Origin: Sphingobacterium spiritivorum ATCC 33861
GTDB taxonomy: Bacteria; Bacteroidota; Bacteroidia; Sphingobacteriales; Sphingobacteriaceae
Direction of reading: 5' to 3'
Assembly (NCBI RefSeq): GCF_000143765.1
Contig: NZ_GL379770.1
Span: forward strand, 558,001-622,000
Length of the DNA: 64,000 bases
This document shows positions 28,981-37,658 of the stretch, piece after piece. The position numbers were made by a program, and so were the translations under genes. Numbering within the stretch: the first letter of the stretch is position 1; every line of letters begins with the position of its first letter. The notes beneath the pieces are model-generated. The model worked only from the letters and a program-made list of their open reading frames with translations. It was not told where the DNA came from and did not search any database.

Positions 28981-29133
28981 GTAGTTTTACCTTTCTGTTT
29001 TGGGGTTAGAATTAAGGATATTATAAATGTAGAAATATATATCCAAAAATCTTACGCTAATTTTAATATTCTTATCAACAATTACGCCATATGCCTAAAT
29101 GTAGCAAAATGTCAGTTTATCGGCCGGATTATT

Positions 29134-29141
29134 TATCTTTG
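29134..29141 (+). promoter_or_regulatory. -7 element of ettA
   Basis: TATCTTTG matches TAnnTTTG and lies 27 bases before the ettA ATG. The -33 region is not a clear match. Confidence 0.45.
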
Positions 29142-29167
29142 TTTACAAAACAGTTACAAAAATAAAT

Positions 29168-30850
29168 ATGTCTGACGAAAAAATTATCTTTTCGATGGCT
29201 GGTGTAAACAAGATTTACCCACCTCAAAAACAAGTTTTAAAAAATATATACTTATCCTTCTTTTATGGTGCCAAGATCGGTGTTATCGGTCTCAATGGAT
29301 CCGGAAAATCTTCTCTCCTAAAAATCATTGCCGGTCTTGACAAATCCTTTCAGGGTGAGGTTGTTTTCTCTCCGGGTTATTCTGTAGGCTATCTTGCTCA
29401 GGAACCCGAATTGGATACAGAAAAGACTGTTCGTGAAATCGTTGAAGAGGGAGTAGCTGAGATTACAGCCATATTAAAGGAATACGAAGAAATCAATGAC
29501 AAATTTGGTCTGCCTGAGGTATATGAAAATGCAGATGAAATGGATAAGCTGCTGGCGAGACAAGGAGAATTGCAGGATAAAATTGATGCTACAAATGCCT
29601 GGGAGTTAGATTCCAAACTGGAGCGTGCTATGGATGCACTTCGTTGTCCGGAACCGGAAGCTAAAATTGCCAATTTGTCAGGAGGAGAGCGCAGAAGAGT
29701 GGCACTATGTCGCTTATTACTGCAGGAACCTGATGTATTATTACTGGATGAGCCTACCAACCACCTCGATGCAGAGTCTATTGACTGGTTAGAACAACAT
29801 TTACAACAATATAAAGGTACTGTCATTGCCGTGACGCACGACCGTTACTTCCTGGATAACGTTGCAGGATGGATTCTTGAGCTGGATCGTGGAGAAGGTA
29901 TTCCGTGGAAAGGAAATTATTCTTCATGGCTGGATCAGAAAGCTAAACGTCTGGCACAGGAAGAAAAAACAGAATCTAAACGTCAGAAAACATTGGAGCG
30001 TGAGCTGGAATGGGTGCGTATGGCTCCTAAAGCCCGTCATGCCAAATCTAAGGCCCGCCTTCATAATTATGAAAAACTGGCTTCTGAAGAAACAAAAGAA
30101 CGTGAAGAAAAACTGGAGCTTTTTATCCCTCCGGGACCGCGTCTTGGAAATGTCGTTATAGAAGCAAACAATATCTCTAAATCTTACGGAGACCGTATCT
30201 TATTTGAAAATCTGAGCTTCTCCTTGCCTCCAGCAGGTATTGTGGGTATTATAGGTCCAAACGGGGTCGGTAAAACTACCTTATTCAGATTGATCACAGG
30301 GCAGGAGAGTCCGGATACAGGTACATTCAAAGTAGGAGAAACAGTTGTATTAGGTTATGTGGATCAGATGCACAATGACCTGGATCCTAATAAATCAGTA
30401 TGGGAAAATATCACGGATGGCAATGACAATATTTTATTGGGCAATCGTCCGGTAAACTCACGAGCCTATGTTTCCAAGTTCAATTTTAACGGTGCTGATC
30501 AGCAAAAAAATGTTGGTGTACTTTCCGGAGGTGAGCGTAACCGCGTACATCTGGCTATTACATTAAAGAAAAGTTCTAATGTACTGTTGCTCGATGAGCC
30601 GACCAATGATATCGATGTCAATACACTGCGTGCACTGGAAGAAGGACTGGAGAATTTCGGTGGATGTGCCGTTGTGATTTCCCACGACAGATGGTTCCTG
30701 GATCGTATTTGTACACATATTCTCGCTTTTGAAGGAGACTCTCAAGCCTATTTCTTTGAGGGTAACTACAGCGAATACGAAGAGAATCGCAAGAAGAGAC
30801 TGGGAGATATTGCACCGAAACGTGTGAAATATAAAAAGTTGGTAAAATAA
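29168..30850 (+). CDS. ettA: Energy-dependent translational throttle protein EttA (ABC-F)
   Basis: ABC-F ATPase of 560 residues that binds the ribosomal E site and gates the first translocation according to ATP/ADP level. Two ABC cassettes are seen: Walker A GLNGSGKSSLLK with signature NLSGGERRRVALC, and GPNGVGKTTLFR with VLSGGERNRVHLA, each with a DEPTN Walker B. The linker between them (KAKRLAQEEKTESKRQKTLEREL) contains the basic P-site tRNA interaction region. The first cassette has the EttA arm insertion. No membrane domains. The O2-sensor kinase gene follows after six bases, so the two may be co-transcribed. Confidence 0.94.
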   Translation: MSDEKIIFSMAGVNKIYPPQKQVLKNIYLSFFYGAKIGVIGLNGSGKSSLLKIIAGLDKSFQGEVVFSPGYSVGYLAQEPELDTEKTVREIVEEGVAEITAILKEYEEINDKFGLPEVYENADEMDKLLARQGELQDKIDATNAWELDSKLERAMDALRCPEPEAKIANLSGGERRRVALCRLLLQEPDVLLLDEPTNHLDAESIDWLEQHLQQYKGTVIAVTHDRYFLDNVAGWILELDRGEGIPWKGNYSSWLDQKAKRLAQEEKTESKRQKTLERELEWVRMAPKARHAKSKARLHNYEKLASEETKEREEKLELFIPPGPRLGNVVIEANNISKSYGDRILFENLSFSLPPAGIVGIIGPNGVGKTTLFRLITGQESPDTGTFKVGETVVLGYVDQMHNDLDPNKSVWENITDGNDNILLGNRPVNSRAYVSKFNFNGADQQKNVGVLSGGERNRVHLAITLKKSSNVLLLDEPTNDIDVNTLRALEEGLENFGGCAVVISHDRWFLDRICTHILAFEGDSQAYFFEGNYSEYEENRKKRLGDIAPKRVKYKKLVK

Positions 30851-30856
30851 TAAAAA

Positions 30857-32041
30857 GTGGAAGCAGCAAAATTATTAAAAGCAATCATTGATCATGCCAT
30901 TGATGGTATTATTACGATTGATAATAAAGGAATAGTAGAGAGTATTAATCCTGCAGCTTCCAGTCTATTTGGTTATTCACCGGAAGAGGTGATCGGTCAT
31001 AATATTTCCATATTGATGCCTGAGCCCGACCGCAGTAATCATGATAGTTATATTCATAATTATAAGGAGACTGGTCAAAAGAAAATCATCGGAATCGGAA
31101 GAGAAGTGCTGGGCCGACGCAAGGATGGCAGTACCTTTCCATTCCGGTTAGCTGTAAGCGAAGTATTCTACGAGCATAAGAATGTATTTACAGGATTTAT
31201 TCATGACCTCTCCAAAGAAAAGGCTGCTGAAGATAAACTTCTGAAGCATGCTCTGGAACTGGAACAGCGAATACGTGAACGCACCAAAGATCTGATAAAG
31301 ACGGTTTCTGAGCTTGAAAAGGCAAAAGCTGAGGTGAGTAATTCGCTGGAAAAGGAAAAAGAACTTGGACAGATGAAGTCACGCTTTGTGTCTATGGCTT
31401 CCCATGAATTCAGAACACCTTTGAGTTCGATCCAGTTGTCAGCTTCTCTTATTGAAAAGTATATAGAGAAACCGGATTTTCTGAATGTACGTAAGCATAC
31501 TTCACGTATCAAAGGATCCGTTCAACTACTGACCAATATTCTGAATGATTTCCTTTCACTGGAAAAGCTGGAAGCAGGTGTGGTGGCTGTACAGAAAGAA
31601 CGCATCAATCTGGTCACACTTGCGGAAGAAATCACAGAAGAGATGCAGATGATCTGTAAGAAAAATCAGCATATCGTATATGAACATACCGGTACGGAAG
31701 CAGAGTTTATGATGGATGCACATTTATGGAAAAGTATAGCGATCAATCTTATCTCCAACGCCGTGAAATATTCAGGTGAAGATACGTTTATTGAATTCAG
31801 TACCATGATTCAAGGAAATATCTGTACGGTAAGTATCAAAGATAACGGTATCGGTATTCCGGAGGAAGATCAGGTCAATCTGTTTGAACCTTTTTTCCGG
31901 GCACATAATACCGGCAATATACCGGGAACAGGATTGGGACTGAATATTGTGAGACGATATGTCGAATTGCTTGGCGGAAATCTGGTGTACAGATCTGTTA
32001 TAAATGAAGGAACATCTTTTTTACTCACTTTTGAACAATAA
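30857..32041 (+). CDS. FixL-like haem-PAS oxygen-sensing histidine kinase
   Basis: Soluble kinase of 394 residues from a GTG start, six bases after ettA. The PAS domain (about 5-120) closely matches FixL: MPEPDRSNHDSYI contains H62, the counterpart of the proximal haem ligand (H200 of Bradyrhizobium FixL), and IIGIGR puts R82 exactly 20 residues later, as R220 does in FixL. Then follow a coiled coil (about 120-175), the H-box SMASHEFRTPLSS with phospho-acceptor H183, the N-box INLISNAVKYSG, and G-boxes DNGIGIPEEDQ and GTGLGLNIVRRY. No membrane segments. The next gene, nine bases on, encodes its likely partner. Oxygen binding would be expected to switch the kinase off. Confidence 0.88.
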   Translation: MEAAKLLKAIIDHAIDGIITIDNKGIVESINPAASSLFGYSPEEVIGHNISILMPEPDRSNHDSYIHNYKETGQKKIIGIGREVLGRRKDGSTFPFRLAVSEVFYEHKNVFTGFIHDLSKEKAAEDKLLKHALELEQRIRERTKDLIKTVSELEKAKAEVSNSLEKEKELGQMKSRFVSMASHEFRTPLSSIQLSASLIEKYIEKPDFLNVRKHTSRIKGSVQLLTNILNDFLSLEKLEAGVVAVQKERINLVTLAEEITEEMQMICKKNQHIVYEHTGTEAEFMMDAHLWKSIAINLISNAVKYSGEDTFIEFSTMIQGNICTVSIKDNGIGIPEEDQVNLFEPFFRAHNTGNIPGTGLGLNIVRRYVELLGGNLVYRSVINEGTSFLLTFEQ

Positions 32042-32049
32042 TTAATAAA

Positions 32050-33111
32050 ATGGATAAGAAAAATATCTTAATTATTGAAGATAACTTTGAAATTCGGGAA
32101 GGTACAGCTGAAATACTCGAATTGACAGGAAACTATAATATCATCACTGCCGAAAATGGTAAGATCGGTGTCGACCTTGCTATGAAACATTTGCCGGATT
32201 TGATACTTTGTGATATCATGATGCCCGAACTGGATGGCTATGGTGTCCTTTACATGTTGAGTAAACATGAAGAAACGGCTACAATTCCTTTTGTTTTTCT
32301 AACCGCCAAAAGCGAGCGTGTAGATATGCGCAAGGCTATGGAAATGGGGGCTGATGATTATCTCACCAAACCATTTGATGATCTGGAACTCTTAAACGCT
32401 ATTGAGAGCCGGCTGCGTAAAAGAGGGCAACTGGTTGCTAAGACTGCACCCGGACCGGATGGATTGCAGTTGAGTGATGAAGAACAACAGATACTCTTAA
32501 AGGATCTTATCGAATCCTCCAGAGTAAAACTCTTTAAAAAGAAGCAGGCTATCTATGAATCAGGAGACAATCCTATTTTTGTTTACTATCTTATTAAAGG
32601 TAGAATAAGAAGTTTTCTGTACTATATGGATGGACGCGAACTTTCTACCGATATACATGTAGATCGCAGTTTCTTCGGATATGAGTCAGTATTGTTGAAT
32701 GAAAAGTACAATGATAATGCATCTGCACTGGAAGATTCGGAAGTGGCATTGATTGCAAAAGATGATTTCTTTGAACTGCTGTATCGGAAACCGGCTGTTA
32801 CGGGTAAGTTTATCAAACTGTTGTCCGGAAATATCAGAGAAAAAGAAGAGAAACTTTTGGAACTGGCTTACGATTCTGTTCGTAAACGTGTGGCAAATGC
32901 TTTGGTAGATGTAGCCGAAAAATCCGAAGCTGAACATGAAGATGAGTATCTTATCCGTATCTCAAGAGATGATCTTGCCGCATTGGCAGGTACAGCCAAT
33001 GAAACCATCAGCAGGATGCTGGCTGATTTTAAAGATGAAAAACTGATCAAAAAAGAGGGCAATGCAATCCGGATCTTTTCGGTAGAAAAATTGAGAAAGA
33101 TTAAACAGTAA
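32050..33111 (+). CDS. Response regulator fused to a CRP/FNR-type regulator (FixJ-FixK-like)
   Basis: A 353-residue protein with an N-terminal receiver (about 1-125) and a complete CRP/FNR module. The receiver has E10/D11, phospho-acceptor D55 (LCDIMMPELDG), T85 and K107 (TKPFDD). The cNMP-type beta-barrel covers about 150-265 and lacks the cysteines that hold the iron-sulfur cluster of FNR. The helix-turn-helix reads GTANETISRMLADF, with E318, S321 and R322 in the E--SR arrangement by which FNR and FixK read TTGAT half-sites. It follows the FixL-like kinase by eight bases. An FNR-type palindrome lies 66 bases downstream, before the hemN-ccoI genes, so it probably controls them. Confidence 0.88.
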   Translation: MDKKNILIIEDNFEIREGTAEILELTGNYNIITAENGKIGVDLAMKHLPDLILCDIMMPELDGYGVLYMLSKHEETATIPFVFLTAKSERVDMRKAMEMGADDYLTKPFDDLELLNAIESRLRKRGQLVAKTAPGPDGLQLSDEEQQILLKDLIESSRVKLFKKKQAIYESGDNPIFVYYLIKGRIRSFLYYMDGRELSTDIHVDRSFFGYESVLLNEKYNDNASALEDSEVALIAKDDFFELLYRKPAVTGKFIKLLSGNIREKEEKLLELAYDSVRKRVANALVDVAEKSEAEHEDEYLIRISRDDLAALAGTANETISRMLADFKDEKLIKKEGNAIRIFSVEKLRKIKQ

Positions 33112-33131
33112 TCAGATATTAATATAGAAAG

Positions 33132-33169
33132 AGGAGAGGTTTTCGCGCAGAAAGCCCCTCCTTTTTTTT
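33132..33169 (+). terminator. Terminator of the kinase-regulator operon
   Basis: A 13-pair stem with one mismatch (arms 33132-33144 and 33150-33162, loop GCGCA) is followed by a run of eight T. It separates the regulator genes from the hemN-ccoI operon. Confidence 0.85.
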
Positions 33170-33176
33170 GTGATAT

Positions 33177-33192
33177 AGTGATGAATATCACT
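33177..33192 (+). promoter_or_regulatory. FNR/FixK-type operator
   Basis: A perfect inverted repeat AGTGAT-GAAT-ATCACT contains the core TGAT-N4-ATCA of FNR and FixK sites. Its centre lies about 64 bases before the transcription start predicted from the -7 element at 33236, close to a class I activator position. The adjacent regulator has the matching E--SR recognition helix. Confidence 0.65.
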
Positions 33193-33235
33193 TCTTTACT
33201 TGATAGCCTTCACGAAGGAGGGTATGTATAAAACT

Positions 33236-33243
33236 TAAATTTG
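33236..33243 (+). promoter_or_regulatory. -7 element of the low-oxygen operon
   Basis: TAAATTTG matches TAnnTTTG and lies 34 bases before the first ATG. The -33 region has no TTTG, as would fit a promoter that needs the upstream-bound activator. Confidence 0.5.
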
Positions 33244-33277
33244 TTTTGCGTTATCGAATAAATGGAGAAGATATTAC

Positions 33278-33721
33278 ATGAAAGTCGTTGCCTATAATAT
33301 TAAGCCTGAAGAGAAAGAGATATTGGTCCTTGCAAATGGAAAGTTGCACGATCTGACTTTGATATGCAATGAATTGAATTACAGTACTGTACATTATGCT
33401 ATTGGAAAAAAAGCGATCATCGTGTCGGACGACGATATTCTTGATAAAAATATTTTGCGTGAACTCAAATCGCTTGGCGTTCAGTATTTAATTACCAGAT
33501 CTATCGGGACTTTGCATATTGATACAGAAGAAGCCAGTCTTCTCAATATTAAAATAGCCAATACACCTTACGAGAATCAAACCATTGAAGGTGTTGCCAG
33601 GCAGACAATCCGCAACCTTAATCTATGGGAAAATGGCAAATGTGTCGGGAGGGCATGTTGCTGTGCCAATGACTGTGCTGCCCTGGAAGATAAATCTAAA
33701 CATCTGAAAGATGGAGAATAA
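33278..33721 (+). CDS. Shortened D-2-hydroxyacid dehydrogenase-like protein with cysteine cluster
   Basis: A 147-residue protein. Residues 1 to about 115 resemble the N-terminal half of the catalytic domain of D-lactate dehydrogenases (MKVVAYNIKPEEKEIL, VQYLITRSIGTLHID, ANTPYENQTIEGVARQTIRNL). The NAD-binding domain is entirely missing; instead the chain ends with KCVGRACCCANDCAALED, five cysteines in a CxxxCCCxxxC pattern. Without a nucleotide-binding domain it should not be a dehydrogenase. It is the first gene of the hemN-ccoI-ccoS operon and overlaps hemN by 11 bases, so a redox, metal-handling or sensing role in that pathway is conceivable, not shown. Confidence 0.8.
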   Translation: MKVVAYNIKPEEKEILVLANGKLHDLTLICNELNYSTVHYAIGKKAIIVSDDDILDKNILRELKSLGVQYLITRSIGTLHIDTEEASLLNIKIANTPYENQTIEGVARQTIRNLNLWENGKCVGRACCCANDCAALEDKSKHLKDGE

Positions 33722-35075
33722 AAACATAGAACACCTAATCCGTAAATATAATGTGGCAGCACCCCGCTACACAAGTTACCCTACAGTTCCGTTTTGGGAG
33801 AATGACAGATTTAATACGCCCGAATGGGAAGAACGGGTAAAGCAAACCTATGCAAGCTCAACAGGGAATGGAGTAAGTATCTATATTCACCTGCCCTTTT
33901 GTGAAGATTTATGCACCTATTGCGGCTGTAATACCCGTATTACTAAAAATCATAAAGTTGAAGATCCTTACATTACCGCTGTACTGAAGGAGTGGGCTAT
34001 GTACAAACAGTTATTAGAAGATACTGCTGTAAAAATCAGTGAAATACATCTAGGCGGAGGAACTCCTACCTTTTTTCAGCCAGCCAATCTGGAACGGTTG
34101 ATAACAGGTATTCTGGATGGTAATACCTGTGCTGAAGATGCTTCTTTCTCTTTTGAAGCCCATCCTGCGAATACAACTGAAAGTCATCTGAAAACGCTTT
34201 ATAGATTGGGTTTTAGACGTTTAAGTTTGGGTATACAGGATTTTGATGCTAAAGTGCAATTCGTGATCAATAGGTTGCAAACAGTTGAAGATGTTGAGCG
34301 TGTGGTTGCGCAGGCGCGAGCGATTGGATATACTTCCATCAACTTTGATCTGATATATGGTCTTCCGTTTCAGACCGAAAGTACGATTACAGAGACTATA
34401 GATAAAGCATTGGAAATGCAGCCTGATCGTATATCCTTTTACAGCTATGCTCATGTGCCGTGGATCAAACCCGGTCAGCGCAGGTTTACGGAAATGGATT
34501 TGCCTGAGGGTGAAAGTAAACTCAGACTGTATAAGCTGGGTAAACAGATGATTGGACAAGAGGGGTATGAAGATGTTGGGATGGATCATTTTGCAAGACC
34601 TGATGATGAATTGTTTCTGGCCTCACGTGCGGGTAGATTACACCGTAATTTTATGGGATATGCCGATCGCTATACCCCGTTAATGATTGGATTAGGGGTG
34701 TCTTCTATCAGTGATGCCTGGACAGGATTTGCTCAGAATGTCAAGACGGTAGAAGAATACCACCGATTAATCGCAGAAGGAAAATTGCCTGTTGTAAAAG
34801 GACATTTATTGACCGGGGAGGATGAGATATTGAGAAGATATATCTTACATATGATGTGTAGAGGAGAGATGGAGTTTGAAAGGGGTTTTAGACTTAATAC
34901 AAAGATCAAAGAGCGCCTGGAACCTATGTTTCTGGATGGTTTACTGACTATGGGAGCAGATAATGTACGTATCACAGAAACCGGAAAATCTTTTTTACGT
35001 AATATCTGTATGGCTTTTGATGAGCGTCTGCAACAGACAAAAGAACAAACCCGATTATTCAGCCAGGCAATATAG
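33711..35075 (+). CDS. hemN: Oxygen-independent coproporphyrinogen III dehydrogenase HemN
   Basis: Radical SAM enzyme of 454 residues that decarboxylates coproporphyrinogen III to protoporphyrinogen IX for haem synthesis when oxygen is scarce. N-terminal VAAPRYTSYPTVPFW is the HemN start; the cluster motif is FCEDLCTYCGCNT (CxxxCxxC plus the extra Cys of true HemN); GGGTPTFF and the C-terminal HemN domain (FMGYADRYTPLMIGLGVSSISD) follow. It overlaps the cysteine-cluster gene by 11 bases and the P-type ATPase gene follows after two bases. The context under an FNR-type site fits low-oxygen induction. Confidence 0.96.
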   Translation: MENKNIEHLIRKYNVAAPRYTSYPTVPFWENDRFNTPEWEERVKQTYASSTGNGVSIYIHLPFCEDLCTYCGCNTRITKNHKVEDPYITAVLKEWAMYKQLLEDTAVKISEIHLGGGTPTFFQPANLERLITGILDGNTCAEDASFSFEAHPANTTESHLKTLYRLGFRRLSLGIQDFDAKVQFVINRLQTVEDVERVVAQARAIGYTSINFDLIYGLPFQTESTITETIDKALEMQPDRISFYSYAHVPWIKPGQRRFTEMDLPEGESKLRLYKLGKQMIGQEGYEDVGMDHFARPDDELFLASRAGRLHRNFMGYADRYTPLMIGLGVSSISDAWTGFAQNVKTVEEYHRLIAEGKLPVVKGHLLTGEDEILRRYILHMMCRGEMEFERGFRLNTKIKERLEPMFLDGLLTMGADNVRITETGKSFLRNICMAFDERLQQTKEQTRLFSQAI

Positions 35076-35077
35076 TA

Positions 35078-37471
35078 ATGGAAACGAAGTATAATATCGG
35101 TGTAAAGGAAACGTGTTTTCATTGTGGCGACCAGGTCGAAGTGGCTGGATTTCATTTGGATGATCATGATTTTTGCTGTCTCGGGTGTCAGACCGTTTAT
35201 CAGATATTAAGTTCAAATAATCTGGAAAGTTACTATCGCTATAATGCACATCCCGGCAAGTCAAATAAAACAAAACGTGTGGATCTCAGCTATCTGGATG
35301 AAGAAGAGATCGCTGCAAAGCTGCTGGATTATAAAGATGATCAACTTGCAATCATTACTGTATATATTCCGGTAATTCACTGTAGTTCCTGTATCTGGTT
35401 ACTCGAACATCTGTATAAACTTAATCCTGCAATTGTTTCTTCACAGGTAGATTTTATGAAGAAGCAGGCGACTATCAAATTTAAGCACCGGGAGATATCG
35501 CTTCGGGCAATGGTGACATTGCTGACAGATATCGGATACGAACCGAAGATCACGCTTCAGGATGTGGTAAAAGAAGGACAGAAACTTAATCAGGATAATC
35601 TGGTTCGGAAAATAGCAGTTGCCGGCTTTTGTTTTGGCAATTCCATGATGCTTAGTTTCCCGGAGTATTTTGGAATGGCGTCTTTTGAGAAGAGTTATTC
35701 TGCTTTTTTCGGATATATGAACCTTATGTTTACACTTCCGGTATTGTTGTATAGTGCATCTGATTACTTTCGTTCCGCCTGGTTAAGTCTGAAACAAAAG
35801 CGGTTGAATCTGGATGTTCCGCTGGCTCTGGGTATTTTTGTGTTGTTTCTGCGCACTGCTATTGAAGTGCTGACGGTTTCGGGACCGGGGTTTGGAGATA
35901 CCTTATGTAGTTTAGTGTTTTTTATTCTGATCGGAAAGTGGGTACAGCAAAGGACCTACTATCATATATCATTCGAGCGGGATTACCGTTCTTATTTTCC
36001 GGTAGCAGTGACAGTAATTTCCAATGATGGAGATAAACCCACACCTATCGGCGATCTGAAAGTGGGAGATCGTATTTTGGTTCGTAATAATGAAATTATC
36101 CCTGCAGATGCGATCCTGCTGAAAGGACAGGCTTCTGTGGATTTTAGTTTTGTGACAGGAGAATCAAAAGAAGTGAGCAAAGTGTTGGGAGAAGTAGTCT
36201 ATGCGGGAGGGCGACAAATGGCGGAAGCAATTGAACTGGAGGTGGTGAAACCCGTATCTCAGAGTTATCTGACGAAACTGTGGAATAATGAAAGTTTTAA
36301 AGCATACGACAAGCAGTTTGATACATTTATTGGGTTTATCAGCAAATATTTCACTTTAGGTCTATTGTTAATAGCACTGGTGTCTTCAGTCATCTGGCTG
36401 ACAGGTGGCGAGGCCACTCGTGCATGGGGTGCATTTACCGCTGTGCTTATTATTGCATGTCCGTGTGCACTGGCTTTAAGCTCACCTTTTACACTTTCGG
36501 CCGCCCTGAGTATATTTGACAAAAACAAGTTCTACATTAAGAATACCGGAGCTATTGAGCAGATGGCAGCTATAGATACAGTTGTATTTGATAAAACAGG
36601 TACTATCTCTTCCCCTACAAAGTCTTCTCTGTTTTACGAAGGATCATTAAGTAAAGATGAACAGGTGATGCTTTCATCTGTCTGTCGCAATTCCAGCCAT
36701 CCCCTTAGCCGTGAAATCGTTCGCTGGTTGGGTGTCAGTAGTTCTGTTCCGTTAGATTATTACGCAGAAATCCCAGGGAAGGGCATACAGGCAGTTACCG
36801 GTGAATTTGCGTTTATGGTGGGAAGTGCATCTTTTCTGGAAATCAGACATCGCGAAGAAAAAGGATCAGCTGTGTATGTAATGGTCAACGGGATAGTCAA
36901 AGGCTGCTTTACATTGGAACAATCCTGGAGGCCCGGATTGACTACATTGGTAAATACATTAGAGCAAAAATATGAACTACATCTGTTATCCGGAGACAAT
37001 GACAGGCGTTCAGACAGTCTGAAACTAATCTTTCCTGTACGAGCAACATTGTTGTTCAATCAGAGCCCTGTGGATAAATTGTCTGCTATAGAAAAATGGC
37101 AGCATCAGGGAAAATCAGTGTGTATGTTAGGAGACGGACTTAACGATGCCGGCGCATTAAGAAAAGCTAATCTTGGGATTGCAGTAAGTGATGATATCAA
37201 TAATTTTTCTCCGGGTTGTGATGCGATATTAGATGGAGAAGCATTTGAAAAATTACCAAAATTCTTCTCCTTTGCAAAAGATGCTGTTAAGGTAATTCAT
37301 ATGAGTTTTGTGATTTCTTTGACATACAATATAATTGGGCTGAGTTTTGCAGTACAAGGAACTATGTCACCTCTCTTTGCTGCTATTTTAATGCCTATAA
37401 GTACGGTGACTATTATTTCATTTACGAGTCTGATGACACGTTATTACGCCATACGCAAAAAGCTACTTTAG
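35078..37471 (+). CDS. ccoI: CcoI/FixI-type copper-transporting P-type ATPase
   Basis: P1B ATPase of 797 residues that supplies copper for cbb3 cytochrome oxidase assembly. It begins with a cysteine-rich domain (CFHCGDQVE...CCLGCQTVYQIL) typical of CcoI/FixI, then a metal-binding domain with HCSSCIWLLEHLYKL. Membrane helices include the ion-path motif CPCAL (after VLIIA). The actuator has VTGESKEV, the phosphorylation site is DKTGTISSP, and the hinge is GDGLNDAGAL. The cysteine-rich N-terminus and the downstream ccoS separate it from general copper exporters (CopA). It lies in the hemN operon. Confidence 0.92.
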   Translation: METKYNIGVKETCFHCGDQVEVAGFHLDDHDFCCLGCQTVYQILSSNNLESYYRYNAHPGKSNKTKRVDLSYLDEEEIAAKLLDYKDDQLAIITVYIPVIHCSSCIWLLEHLYKLNPAIVSSQVDFMKKQATIKFKHREISLRAMVTLLTDIGYEPKITLQDVVKEGQKLNQDNLVRKIAVAGFCFGNSMMLSFPEYFGMASFEKSYSAFFGYMNLMFTLPVLLYSASDYFRSAWLSLKQKRLNLDVPLALGIFVLFLRTAIEVLTVSGPGFGDTLCSLVFFILIGKWVQQRTYYHISFERDYRSYFPVAVTVISNDGDKPTPIGDLKVGDRILVRNNEIIPADAILLKGQASVDFSFVTGESKEVSKVLGEVVYAGGRQMAEAIELEVVKPVSQSYLTKLWNNESFKAYDKQFDTFIGFISKYFTLGLLLIALVSSVIWLTGGEATRAWGAFTAVLIIACPCALALSSPFTLSAALSIFDKNKFYIKNTGAIEQMAAIDTVVFDKTGTISSPTKSSLFYEGSLSKDEQVMLSSVCRNSSHPLSREIVRWLGVSSSVPLDYYAEIPGKGIQAVTGEFAFMVGSASFLEIRHREEKGSAVYVMVNGIVKGCFTLEQSWRPGLTTLVNTLEQKYELHLLSGDNDRRSDSLKLIFPVRATLLFNQSPVDKLSAIEKWQHQGKSVCMLGDGLNDAGALRKANLGIAVSDDINNFSPGCDAILDGEAFEKLPKFFSFAKDAVKVIHMSFVISLTYNIIGLSFAVQGTMSPLFAAILMPISTVTIISFTSLMTRYYAIRKKLL

Positions 37472-37480
37472 CATTCTGAA

Positions 37481-37502
37481 TTGCTGGTGGGGACACCAGC
37501 AA
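37481..37502 (+). other. Stem-loop between ccoI and ccoS
   Basis: A perfect nine-pair stem TTGCTGGTG / CACCAGCAA with a GGGA loop lies nine bases after ccoI. It lacks a T run, so it may slow decay or partly stop transcription rather than end the operon. The 187-base gap to ccoS otherwise holds nothing clear. Confidence 0.5.
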
Positions 37503-37658
37503 ACGCAATGGAATTAAATCGCTGTAGGACAGAGAAGTTGTAAATAAGTTGAAAAGGTTAATATAGTTGATAAAGGTACCCTGCGTGCTGTTATACTAAT
37601 TCTCTCTTTTTTAAGGAGAGATGCCAGAAGGGCAGATAGGTTTTTAAAAAATACAGAT

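Noticed and set aside
33207..33218. Small inverted repeat CCTTC-AC-GAAGG before the low-oxygen operon
   Set aside because: Only five pairs with a two-base loop; not better than chance next to the stronger FNR-type palindrome.
37621..37647. Eight-codon frame with AAGGAG before ccoS, possible leader peptide
   Set aside because: Too short to judge, and the preceding AAGGAG is part of an inverted repeat; no attenuator structure follows.
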